Notes: a model not told the origin generated them from the sequence alone. 64,000 nt of DNA from Rhexocercosporidium sp. MPI-PUGE-AT-0058 (GCA_020746875.1 JAGTJL010000019.1:248001-312000); one strand, 5' to 3'. Counted from the stretch's first letter, positions 51,763-63,384 are shown. Numbers and translations: made by a program.

Positions 51763-51981
51763 TGTCCGACAATTAGCTATTTATTATAATAAGAAGCGTA
51801 GTATAAGACTAACGCTAAAAGAAAAAGAAAAAGTTTATTTATATAACGTGGCTGAGAGTAGAGCTCACACCAGTACGCTATCGGAGTCAAAAGACTACAG
51901 TATTCGGCCTTAAGGCAGAATACGCTCCACTTAATACATATACCAATTAAGGGAACAGCCTCACGTGATAAACACATGACA
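51763..51981 (-). repeat. LTR of an unidentified retrotransposon (Copia-like in style), weakly mutated
   Basis: On the minus strand it starts TGTCATGTGTTTATCACGTG and ends TGTCGGACA, giving TGTC...GACA termini over 219 bp, with a TATATAAATA box. The right part (51840-51981) keeps ordinary base composition, with many CA dinucleotides, inside an otherwise RIP-saturated block. Flanking pentamers (ACTTC and ATTTA) differ, so it is not a simple solo LTR. Internal sequence may extend to the left. The short reading frame that crosses it is not a gene. Confidence 0.55.
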
Positions 51982-53439
51982 ATTTATTCAAAAAGAATAT
52001 CGCGATTAAGCGATTTAATAATAAATTAAATTATAAAAAGCTAAGATTATTCAAAATATTAAAAATTAAAGAACTAATTAATTATTAATTAACACTTCCG
52101 AAAACTATAAATATTCACCCGGTATTCTATATATTTCTTCTCGAATAGTACCGCTAGAAATATTACTAGCTCTTATTATAAAAGTATAACCGGTTAACTT
52201 AAACGTCGAATATAATATTAAAATTATTTTAAACTATTAATATTTCCGTAATATTACTAAGTACTTAATTAAATAAAAAAATGTATTTATAATCTGAAAA
52301 CATTTAAGAACTTAAGTCTAATTTTTATTATTTTAAGTAATTTTAAAAGTTTTATTTATAAAACTTAAATTTATTTAAGAAGCCGAATTTATAAAATTAA
52401 ATAAAACTTACTCGACTAAGAAGAATTCGGCGGAGTCGACGGCGGAAAATAAAATAAGCGAGTAAATAATAAAAGCTTCTTACTTCTTTTACTTTATAGT
52501 TTCTTGCGCTTCTACTTCCTTTAACTTATTTATATTCTTAAAACCGCGATAAAATATCTCGGCTCCTCGCTTTTTTAAGAACTTTCGCTAATAAGACAAA
52601 TAGTTTAAATAAGTTACGGCCTTTTATAAAGCGCGACGTATTTACGTCTTCTTCTCGTTTAACTTCTCTTTTGCTTTTTTAAAGGTATTTTAACTTTTAA
52701 TTAAAAGCATCTCGATATTATATCTTTTATTAACTTTAATATACTTCGAGTAACGGCTCGATTCGGAGAATATTACGTACGTCTTATTATTTCGAATATA
52801 AAACGTATAAAGTATTATTTCGAAACCGTTCTTTTTAATTTTATAAAATAAAGCGAATTATTCTTTTTTTCTTTTAAAAATATTATATCTTTTTCTTTTA
52901 TATATACTTATTTAGTTATAATAAAAAGAAAAGATAATCACGAAACATACGCGATATTTCCTTAAGTTATTTAAGCGTAAAAGCTACGCTAAGTTAAAAA
53001 GGAAATAATATTACAAACGCTCTGCGTCCTGTAATACTTAACTCGGAATAGTATAATACTTAAGATTATAAGCTTAAGAAAGTAAGAGTTTTATGAAAAA
53101 ATATAAAAAAAATATTACTTTTAAGAATATTTCTTTAAAAGACTTAATACTTAGGATTTTATAAAATCATATATTATATAATTATTATTCTCGGTAAATA
53201 ATTAAAAACTAACTTAGCCCTTATATTACGCGATTATAAGGTTACGTAATAAACTATTAAACCGCTAAAGTTTAGAGGTCCTAGCACTCGTATAATATAA
53301 AGGTTTTATATATAATTAATACGTTTATTATTAAATAAGAGCTTTATGCTTAATTAAAACTAATATCTTAATTATATTAATTATTATTTATCCTTTTATA
53401 CGTAATATACCTACTTCTCGATTATTAAAATTAACATAA
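51982..53439. other. AT-rich degraded repeat inside B2
   Basis: No intact frame. Around 52430-52800 some C/G-rich islands remain (GAATTCGGCGGAGTCGACGG). These suggest a former coding region that I could not assign. Confidence 0.35.
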
Positions 53440-53479
53440 CCCACCGTATTTACATCGAGTAAATATACGGACCGTGATA
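53440..53479 (-). repeat. LTR terminus matching the 11818 LTR start
   Basis: The reverse complement reads TATCACGGTCCGTATATTTA and continues CTCGATGTAAATACGG, matching the first ~40 bp of 11818-12173 with transitions only. Similarity then falls off, so it may be a different family sharing this terminal hairpin. Confidence 0.6.
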
Positions 53480-54000
53480 GTAATTCCGTTGATTACGTGA
53501 ATATTATTATTCATATATATATATATATATAAATATCCTTAATTTTAAACTTGATTAATAAGCGTATATATTCTTCGAGCTCGCGCTGCTTCTGAGCGAT
53601 TTATTCTTCGGGAAATATACTTAAAGCCGTAAAATTAATATTAATATTGAAAATAAAAAAGGTTATATTATTCGTTATATAATCGGATATATTTAAATTA
53701 CTTTTAATTTAAATTATAATTATACTTTTGTTATAAGTATAAATAAGTTAATTATAAGTATAAGAAGATTCTTTATTATTATCGCCGCGAATATTTTAAA
53801 GCAGTTTATTATTAAAAACACCTTTGCTTTTAATTATATTAAAGAAACTTATAGATTTTATAATTTTATAAAAAATATTATAAATAATATCGCCGAAGCG
53901 AATATTATTTATAAGTTTAACGTTATTAAATATAATTACTTAATAAAGAATTATTCTTTTACTTTTCGTATTACTTTCTTATAAAATAAAAAAGTTAGCT

Positions 54001-54256
54001 TATTAAATAAAGTTCATGATAAATAAAGCTTTATAAAATTTTAAAGAAAATATATTTAAAGAATTAATCTTTAGCTTTTAAAAAGATTTAAAAAAGAAGC
54101 GTATATATAAAAGAAATTACTTATAAAAGAAAGCAAAACGCCGGCGTAATTAAAAATATAAGTAAGACTGATTTTACTAATGCCGTAAAAGCCTCGGCCT
54201 TCTTATGCTACGGGTCCGATTCCATATAAATAGAATAAATAAGCGTATATATAATA
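54001..54256 (-). repeat. B2 5' LTR
   Basis: Starts TATTAAATAAAGTTCATG, corresponding to mutated TGTCAGATAGAATTC, and ends GTATATATAATA. The gag start remnant with GAGCTCGCGCTGCTTCTGAG lies to its left. Confidence 0.85.
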
Positions 54257-54552
54257 TTATATAGACTTAGTTTCCTCCGAAGTAATAGAATTGTCATTCA
54301 TATCAAATCTCTTCTTTTCATAATAAAAGACTTATATAAAACTCATTATATTTAATTTTTAATAATATTAATAAAAACTTATAAGAAAATTATTTTAATA
54401 GCTTTTATTTTAATACTAACTTATTATATTATATTATTATATTAAATACTTGCTTACTTCAGACTCTAGGTTCTACCGACTGAGGAGCGAGCGACGATAG
54501 GCAGCCCCGTAGCGAAGCCGACAATTAAGATTCTTGAAGTCGAAAGCCAAAT
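54257..54552. other. junction between B2 and B3, ending in ordinary-composition DNA
   Basis: 54257-54465 is AT-rich. 54466-54552 is suddenly ordinary (CCGACTGAGGAGCGAGCGAC and similar). Because B3 has a target duplication of CAAAT (54548-54552) and CAAAC (62843-62847), this 87-bp sliver was originally joined to 62843 onward. Confidence 0.7.
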
Positions 54553-54809
54553 TATCAGATAGAATTCACAGTAAGTAAAGCTTCGTAGAGGTTCAGGGTA
54601 AATTATATTCAAAGAATTAATCTCTGGCCTTCGAAGAAGTCCAGAGAAGAAGCGTATATATAAAAGGAATTATCCGTAAGAGAAAGTAAAACGCCGGCGT
54701 AATTAGATATATAAGTAAAATTAATTTTATTAATACCGTAAAAGCCTCGGCCTTCTTATATTACGAGCCCGATTCCGTATAAATAAAATAAATAAGTATA
54801 TATATAATA
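54553..54809 (-). repeat. B3 3' LTR, 257 bp
   Basis: Starts TATCAGATAGAATTCAC and ends AGTATATATATAATA. Differences from 62586-62842 are transitions in every position I aligned at the ends. Confidence 0.92.
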
Positions 54810-57800
54810 ATTATTCTTTTTTTTAATAATAGCGTCCGCGATACCGATACTTTAATTAATAATATATTAGTACGTTTTCACGTCGCTTAAAGCGAGAATC
54901 AGGCCGCGGTAAGTCGGATAGCCGTATTCCGGTCGATAGGTTTAATTAATCAGATTAATACGATTATTCAGATTATTACGTTAAGTATATAATATTATAT
55001 CGCGATTAGTTCGTCGGACGTCGTCCGATTATTTTATAAGCTATTTTATATAATATATCAGTATTATTAATTTAGTAAATAAGAATAGCTTTATAAAATA
55101 ATAAAAGATATTTACTTTAATTATAAGACTTTTACGCGTATATATAAAAGCTTTTATACCTATATTCGAGTGCTGTAATTATTATTATTATTAAAGAATT
55201 ATCTTCGGTCGGCGAAGTAATAAGCAGGTTGCGCGCTAATAGCGTATTTACGTTTATTTGCTAAGTGAATAAAATGCAAATAATACAAATATAATAATAT
55301 AATTACGTAATAATTACGATTCCGTTATTTCGCTAAGACGTATATATAAATAATCTTTTCGTCGCGTTAATAATAACCTTTCTTTTTCAGCTTATTTATA
55401 TATAATACTCGTGCTTATACGTTATTATTTCTCTGTTTTTCTTCTTTTTCTCTTTTTTAATTAATTATTAATATTATTATTATTATTATATTCTTCGTCT
55501 AGCGTCTTAAAGCTATCGCATCTAATAACCCTACGAATTAGCCTCGCAGAAGTTCCTGCGGCTAATGCTTTAAAGCTATATTAATCGATCTTTTCTTCTG
55601 TTATATTAATAAGAAAAGCAAAAAGAATTACGACTGCTGCTCCGAGTAAAAGGCCGTTTATATTATCGTACGTATTTATATTTATAGAATTTGCTAATAA
55701 TATAATATTAAGCGTATTAAAAGTGAATTATATATTAATTATAAAATAAATAATTCTTTTATATTTTTTATAAAGATATTCGTATTATAAAGAATCTTAC
55801 CGTCGATTTCGAGAATTAATTACGTAAGAATAATTAATATAATATTAGCGTCGCCCTCGAGGATTATAATTTTACGATTCCTACAAGAGCTTAGAGCTTC
55901 GCTGCTTAGCTCGAGAAGCATCGTATAACCGATTCCTCGTCGCGTATATCTTTTAAGCCCGATAAGAAAAATGCTAATTAAGTTTCTTTTTTTATTAATA
56001 TTCTTTTCGTAAGTTATACTTTTTTCTTTCGGAATATTATTAATATATTAACGAAATAAAAGAGTTCGAGAAGTTTTATAAGAATATAATACGCTTAATC
56101 GGTAATATATTTAAGTTTAAAAACGCTTATATTATTATTTCTACTTCCGAGGCCGATTAGATTATTTATAATCTAATAAAAGAATTAATAACGGAGATTC
56201 GGTTATGCCGCGAAGTTATAATAATTATTATAAGTATTCCGTGCTCGCTCCGCTACTGATATATATTAATATTATATTAAAATAATATTGCATCGAACGA
56301 AATTATTAAAGTTATTTCAAGAGATATCTTATAATTCTTTAGCGCTTAATAAATATTATAATACAGATCTGGGTTTAATATTAAAGAATTTAAGTTTTTC
56401 GGATAATTTAATTTATAAAATAAATACTTTATACTTTAAATACTTACGATAAAATTACGCTATTATTTTATAATTAAAATAAAATCTTATTATTTTTTAA
56501 ATTATAATCTAAATATATTTTATAAATTTATTCTTTTTTAATATAATATTATATATTTTATATTTACGCTAATATTATTTCTAAAGCTTTAATAAAACTT
56601 TTAAAACTTTTATAAGAAAATATAAAAAAAGAATATTTTTATTTATAATTAATAATACTTTCTCGGCTTTTCGACTTTTCGTGATTTTCCCGGCCTTCTT
56701 ATAAGTTACGCAAAAGTTTTATATTTCTTTATTTCCGGTATTTAATTTTCTAATTTATAATTTTTATTATATATATTAAGAGTTTCTTTAATATTTTCGA
56801 AGTTTAAATATATTAAGAACTAAATATTATAATCTTCCGGGAAATCTTTTTATTTAATTAAATATTTCTTAATCTTATTTCTTTTATTTTATTTATAATT
56901 AAAAATATTTTTAATTTCTTATTTTTAAAAGTTATCTTTTTCATTTAATTCCGGAAGTTCACCGAATAAGTAATTATTTAATTACTTATTAATTTATATT
57001 ATATATTCTTTTAATAAAAATATATAAAATATTAAATAAAGCTTTTTATATAAGCTTAATAGCTTCAGAGTATATGCCGTATTACTTACGTACTTAATAA
57101 TCTGGAATAAGCTAATATATTTTAGTAATAATTTTCTAGTTTTTAGTCGAATATTCTTAATATTAAGTATTATTTATTATTTTAACTAGAAATATTTATT
57201 TAAATACCGGGTATTATAATAGCCTTTCCGATTTTATTACGCACGATCTTAAACTTTCGTAAGTTTAATTTATTTATTATTTAATAATTTAATTTTATTT
57301 CGGGCAATTAATATTTTTCTTTCTTGAATATTATCTTTAAGGTTCTATAATATTACCGGCTTATAATTATAATAGATTTAAAATAAAAATATTTAAAGCG
57401 TTTAATAAAAAGAATTATTATAAGTAAATTCGATAAAAGCTAATTTCCTTATTTAGTTTTTCTATAATATTCCGTAAAAAGCGCGAAAATATATTTCCAG
57501 ATTTTAATTTTATTTTTTTATTTATTTATTCGTTTAAAGATAATATATAAAACTTAATCTTTATTTAATATATATATAAAAGCAAAGAGTAGACTAGAAT
57601 TTACTAGTAAATACCGTACTTTTATTAAATACGATACTTTAAAGTACGTTAAAAAGAAAAAATATTCTCTCGAATAATAATTCCGCAAGTTCGAGAGTAT
57701 TAATTGTTTTATAATATACTAAATACCGAGCTATCTTCGAATACCGGTTAATAATTATTAATATATAATTAAGATCTAAATCATTAAATAAGTTTCTATA

Positions 57801-60800
57801 AGACGGCAATCTTATAATGAAATTTATTAAAATCTCGGATTAAAGCCGCGAAAGCCTCGAGAGATTTATTAAAAGTTTATATAACGTATATCGTTTCGAT
57901 TTAATCTTTTAATAAATATCGCATTTTTTAATATATATTCTAATATTATTTTTTATTTTATCCTAAAAGTAGGTTTTGCGGAAGAATTACGAAGTCTTTA
58001 TAATACCGTAATATCCTGCTAATAAGTTATTATAATAAAGTTTTATAATTTCTGTTTTTAATATTAAATTATTTAGGATATAAGCTCTGAAATCTTATTA
58101 AAGAAATCCCGATATATTTAAGTTTTATTTCTAATTTAATTAAAATTTAAGTTTATTTATTATATTAATTATATTTCTGCAGTTTTTATTATTACGTTAA
58201 GCAAGGATAATTAAGTCTTATAACAGCTTTATTAATAAGGCCAGAATTATTTGATTTTTAATTATTATTTTTATTTATAATATTAAAATAAAATATTTAT
58301 AATTATTAATTCCTGCGATAAGCGATTAGCTTTTACTTTTTATATATAATAATATATTTACGAATAAAGTTATTATTTTAAATATAATATTTAAAAGATT
58401 AAGTTTTATATACTTAGCTTTTAGAATTCTTTTTTAAATAGCTCGTCCCGGTTTTATTAATACCGGGTCCGGCTTTCTATTAATAGGATTTTAAATAATA
58501 TTAAATAATTTTCTTAATAATATCTTATAATCCTTGTTTAAAAATGCTTCGATATCGGCTCTTCGACTTCGTAAAGTATTTATAAAAGCTTCTTTTAATT
58601 TATTTTAAAATATTAATAACCAAGTAATATTAATAAAACTTTCAGATTCCCGATAATCTAGCCTTTTATTAAATTTATCCGCCGGGTTTATAATATTTTT
58701 ATAATAATAGATTTCAAAATTATAAATAATAAGATATATTACTTATTATACTTATCGACTCTCGAGATATTTCGCTATTATAAAATACTTAAAATTATTA
58801 TAATCTGTAAGTACTTTAATAATATATTAATTGCCTTTAAAGTAATACTTTTATTCTTTAAAATACTTAATAATAATTAAAAGCTTTTTATTATAAGTAA
58901 TATAATTCCGCTTAATATTAATTATTTTACAAAATTAATACGTAACGGGTTTTTAATATTACTTAAATCCTTCTTCAGAATTAGCTTATTAAAAGAAAGT
59001 ATTAGTAATTGCAAATCTAGAAGTATCGGTTTCAACCCGAATACGCTTTATAAAATCGAAATGCCTTATAATTAATATATTAATAAAAGCTGCTTTTAAA
59101 TCTTTAAAGCTTTTCTTAGTTACATTAGAGAATTCGAAGGGTCTTTTCTTAATTTTATTTTTTATATTCTGAAAAGCTTTTATTAAACTTACGATTATCT
59201 TAAAGTATTTTAATATAAATTTGTAATAAAAATTCGCGAAATTTAAAAAAACTTAAATATTTTTATAAGATTCCGGTTTTAGTTATTCTTAAATTAAATA
59301 GATCTGCTTTAAATCTACTTAAATACCGGTTAATCCGACTTTAAATCTTAAGAACTCGATTTGATTTATTTTAAATTTATATTTGCTGAGTTTAATAAAA
59401 AGCTTATACTTACATAACTATTTTATAATAGTTTTAATATATTCATAATATTCTTTTTTATTCTTAAAATAAATTAAGATATTATTAAGATATATAATAA
59501 TAAAATAATTAATTAATTCCGTTAACGCTTCGTTAATATACGCTTAAAATATAATTAAAGCGTTAAATAGCTTAAAGAATATTATTAAATATTTAAAATA
59601 TTTATATTTAATATAAAAAGCTATTTTTTATTCGTATCTTTTTTTAATTTTAATACAATAATATATATCTTTCAAATTTAAAATTATAAATATTACAGCT
59701 CCGCTGAGACGATCTAACGTTTCATCGACTAAAAAGAAGAAGTAGCGATTTTTAATTATTATCTTATTTAATCTTCGATAATTTATATATAAACGTAATT
59801 TTTTATCTTTCTTTAATATAAATAATATCGGCGTATTTATAAGACTTTTTAATAAACGAATTTATTTTTTTTATAATAAAATAATAAAGTATTCCCGAAG
59901 CGCGGCGAATTATAGTTCGGAAAGGTTATAAAAAGGATTATATAAAAGTAGTACGTTAGTATCGATAGTATGCTCGAATCCAACTTATTTTTTAAGGAAA
60001 GCAGTTAACGGATTATTATCGTATATATCTATTATATTTATAAATTAATCTAAGAGAAGTATCGGTTTGGGAGTTTTTAATTAAATAATTAATACTTATA
60101 ACGGGTTTACGACGCCGGTATTAAGACGAATATCCCACGATTACTTCAAATACTTATACGATCTTAAATTCTTTAGATAATTATAATCGGATTAAGATAT
60201 AAATATAATATAAAGTATTATTTTAAAGTCGGTATTAAAAGTATTAGTAAATTCTTTTGCTATTACGATTTAAATCTTATTTTAAATTAGAGCGTAAGTT
60301 TATTTCTTAAGTTTCCAGTCGTAATACCCGGCGCTTTTATATTTAAGGAATTTTATTCCGAGAATTATATTATACTTTAAGTTTTTATAATTATAAAATC
60401 TTTCTCGAAAGGTTCTCGAGATTCTACGGTCGTCTTATATTATTATATATAAATTATAAGCGTTAATTACCCGGAACCGATATTTATTAAATATTATAAA
60501 TTCTTAATTATATTTAAATAAAAAGAGAAATCTTTATAATTTAATTTTATATTTATTAAAGAAATTATAATTTAAGCTATTATTTATTAAATTATTAAAT
60601 AACGTATTCGCACCTGTCTCGGGTTGCTTTAATCTTATAAAAATATATAAGCGTTTAAGAATATTCTTTAAGCCTTCGACGCTTAAAACTTAATATTACT
60701 TTTTCCCGCATCTTTTCTGGTATTAAACGGCTTCTATTCTTTAACGCGTATAATAATATATATTTTCTTTTTTATTAAAAGAATTTTCTTTATTATTTTA

Positions 60801-60849
60801 AAATATTCTTTTATTTTTAGCTTTTAAAAATTATTTTACGCTTATTATA

Positions 60850-62210
60850 CGAACTTAAGATAATTATAATCCTTAGATTAATAACCTTCTTACTTATAAA
60901 AGCGGCAAAATATAATACTTTTAATATAATTCTTCTTCTTATTATTTCTATTTCCGTTAGAAAATCGAGAACCGGAAGCTGAAAAAGCGCCGTTAAATAC
61001 GCGCTTTTTATTATTATTCTTAGAATATTCTTTACGGCTTCTTTTACGAAATCTACTATTCTTAGGATTATTATTACTTTATCCGCCTCCGCCTCCGTTA
61101 TACTTAGCCTTCGGTGCATTAAAGGATATTCTTTAAATTCTTTTAATAAAAGATTTAATATTATTAGCCAGTTTTTTCTATTATTAATAAGTATTAAGAA
61201 AGTTTATAAAAACGTAAAAGTCAATTTATTGCGTTATTAATATATACGTAATTATTTTATAAAAGTTAATAATAATATTATTATTAAATATCCGAGTATT
61301 ATAATCTTTAATAAATATAATAAATTATCGGTATATCGCTTAAATAAACTCGCTCGGTTATTAACGGAACCGCTTAATATTTTTAATAACTTTAGTACTT
61401 CGAGTTTCTTTAGAAGCATGAAGCCCTTTTAAGAAGTCGATAAATAAGTTCTATATTAACAGGATACTTTCGGGTTTAATTATAATTTACTTCGTATTAT
61501 TTTAATAAATTAATAAGTCGCTTTTTATATTTGCGACTGCGACGCGTATTCGATTCGCATACGTATTATAATTATATAAGCGAGCTTTAAAGATCTCTTC
61601 CTAAGTATTTTTCTAATTTCGTAGGCTCTCGAAACTCTTTCTTTTATATTTTTTAAAAATTATAATCGTAAGGTATTTCTTACGGTCGCGCTTATTTTTC
61701 GCTTAAGCTGTAATATACTCTAATAGAATATAAGCGTCTGGATTTGAATACGTTAATAATATTATTTCAAGTTTATAAATTACGTGATTTGCCGTAAGTA
61801 ATACGATTGTTTCCCGGGGATATCCCGGGACCGGTAAAGTCTTAAGTTTAATAGTATTCTTATTAAGCGAGTGCTGTAGGCTAGGTAAGTTAATTTCTAA
61901 CTTTAAATTAAGATTGCGCTTTATTAAAAGTAACTTAAAATCTTTTATTAAAATAATAATAATAGAATTTAATATTATATTACGAGTTCGTTAAAAGCTT
62001 TCTTTAATTGTATATTATTTATTTATTACGTCCGTATAAGCGACAAAGATTATTCGGAGGCGGCGAAGTCTGGCAAGATTATTCTTATAATAGGCGAGCC
62101 GCGTTTTTATATAAGTGTCCTTAATTTTAGACTTAATTAATAAGCGCATATGCTCTTCGAGCTCGCGCTGCTTCTGAGCGATCTGTTCTTCGGTAAGTAT
62201 ACTTAAAGCC
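60850..62210 (-). pseudogene. B3 gag remnant with mutated zinc knuckle
   Basis: The minus strand reads a Gly/Asn/Lys/Arg-rich C-terminal part (KAKYNGGGGG, then KNSRFRKRSRKEYSKNNNKK) followed by FCRFYKQEGYQSKDY, taking one TAA as Gln. The Cys/His ligands 2, 3 and 4 of a CCHC knuckle have become Tyr, each explained by a single G->A or C->T. The N-terminal part keeps the sequence encoding EEQIAQKQREL (near 62160-62190). Nucleocapsid binding of RNA would have been its role. It is inactive here. Confidence 0.75.
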
Positions 62211-62585
62211 GTAAGATTAATATTAATATTAAGGACAGAAAAGATTATATTATCCGTTATATAATCGGATATATTTAAGTTATTTTTAATTTAAATTATA
62301 ATTTTGCTTTTTTCTTTACGAGTATAAACGAGTTAGTTATAAGTATAAGAAGATTCTTTATTATTATTATCGCGAGTGCTTTAAAGCAGTTCGCTATCAG
62401 AAGTACTTTTGTTTTTAATTATATAAAAAAGATCTGTAGATTTTATAATCTTATAAAGAATATTACGAGCGGTACTACCGAAGCGAGTATTACTCGCAAG
62501 TCTAGCGTTATTAAATATAATTACTTAATAAAAAACTATTCTTTTACTCTTCGTATTACCTCTTTATAAGATAAAGAGATTAGCT

Positions 62586-62842
62586 TATTAAATAGAATTC
62601 ACAATAAGTAAAGCTTTATAAAAGTTCAAGGTAAATTATATTTAAAGAACTAATCTCTGGCCTTCGAAGAAGTCCAGAGGAGAAGCGTATATATAAAAAG
62701 AGTTACTTGTAAAGGGAAGCAAAACGCTAGCGTGATTAGATATACAAGTAGGACTGATTCTACTAATACCGTAAAAGCCTCGGCCCCCTTATGCTACGGG
62801 CCCGATTCCGTACAGATAGAATGGATAGGCATACACATGACA
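62586..62842 (-). repeat. B3 5' LTR, 257 bp, right edge of the RIP block
   Basis: Ends ...GGCATACACATGACA, whose reverse is the TGTCATGTGTATGCC start of the LTR. The last ~140 bp retain ordinary base composition and give the best view of the unmutated LTR sequence. Confidence 0.93.
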
Positions 62843-63384
62843 CAAACCCTGTGCCAATCCGAATATGCTGTATGAGCTCAGCCAAGAAGATAGCCGAACA
62901 TCTTGATATCCTTGACCATTTACGGGAGAAGGCCTGGTTGAAGACAACTAAGCCGCTGGTCATGTTCTCCACTCGAGGACTAGCCCTTTGCCCTACTTAG
63001 ATCACGAAAATTCAATGAGGAGTTTACTTGTAATATCTGTGCAATGAAAAAGCCTCTTGGACGAGTGTGGCTGCGGCCAAATATGGTGAAAGGTAGACAT
63101 GCCAGTCCATCGCAAGAGCGATGGTAGCCAAGAGCCCTTCTAGTAGCAGAGCAAGCAAATGATATAGCTACGGATCAGTGAAATTGTCAGTAGAGCTGAA
63201 CAATAGCAAAGGCAAGACTCAGAATAAGGGTCGTGAGTAACTGGACAGTGATGGAGATAAATAGCGATAGTTAGTTGAGAAGAATAAGCGAGCGGCCCGC
63301 AAATTAGCGGTCAGATTGGGGAGGACGAGTGACCGGGCCGGGTGAACTCCGGATGAAGACCAAGTGGACCGTGCTTACAGTGGT
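62843..63384. other. intergenic region between the repeat block and ERG5
   Basis: Ordinary composition starting exactly at the B3 edge. A few short frames occur on both strands (for example one reading EHLDILDHLREKAWLK on the plus strand at 62890-62940), with no recognisable domain. No RNA gene seen. Confidence 0.5.

Larger units (their letters stand above)
49976..53484. other. foreign block replacing the gag half of B2
   Basis: B2 and B3 align up to ~49975/60540 and again from ~53515/62105. Between these points B2 has ~3.5 kb that does not match the ~1.56 kb of gag in B3. The block contains MITE N2, a mildly mutated LTR (51763-51981), and at its right edge (53440-53479) a sequence matching the TGTCACGG terminus seen at 11818, in reverse orientation. 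A composite of nested insertions plus a deletion is the simplest explanation. Confidence 0.65.
43566..54256 (-). mobile_element. family B Gypsy copy B2, rearranged and RIP-degraded
   Basis: A minus-strand copy with a 3' LTR at 43566-43821 and a 5' LTR at 54001-54256 (256 bp each). Extra segment, integrase, RNase H and RT follow from left to right as in B3 until ~49975. From there to ~53500 the gag half is replaced by unrelated sequence, and only the leader and gag start (53500-54000) remain. MITE N1 adds 390 bp. Total length is 10,691 bp against 8290 for B1/B3. A possible target duplication ATTAT is in AT-rich sequence and is not decisive. It forms an inverted repeat with B1. Confidence 0.85.
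54553..62842 (-). mobile_element. complete family B Gypsy retrotransposon copy B3, RIP-degraded
   Basis: 8290 bp, exactly the length of B1, in opposite orientation. LTRs of 257 bp at 54553-54809 (3') and 62586-62842 (5'). Target duplication CAAAT/CAAAC, itself differing by one C->T. Order from right to left: leader, gag (~62210-60850), protease, RT (~59900-59400), RNase H, integrase (~58050-57400), extra segment, 3' LTR. Gag ends in a zinc knuckle near 60870-60910 readable as C-x2-Y-x4-Y-x4-Y, where CX2CX4HX4C is expected. The outermost ~140 bp on the right are almost unmutated. Confidence 0.93.

Noticed and set aside
51777..51977. 66-codon minus-strand frame starting MCLSREAV
   Set aside because: It lies wholly inside an LTR (TGTC...GACA ends) and merely reflects that part being little mutated.
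60817..61119. 100-codon minus-strand frame starting MHRRLSITEAE
   Set aside because: It is an alternative frame over the B3 gag C-terminus. The real gag frame, with the mutated zinc knuckle, lies in another register.
11060..62842. tRNA, rRNA, CRISPR or telomere repeats in the AT block
   Set aside because: I looked for cloverleaf-like boxes, TTAGGG runs and spaced direct repeats and saw none. CRISPR is not expected in a fungus.
62763..63000. Overlapping plus and minus frames at the right edge of the repeat block
   Set aside because: Both cross the LTR/unique DNA junction at 62842/62843, so neither can be an original gene.
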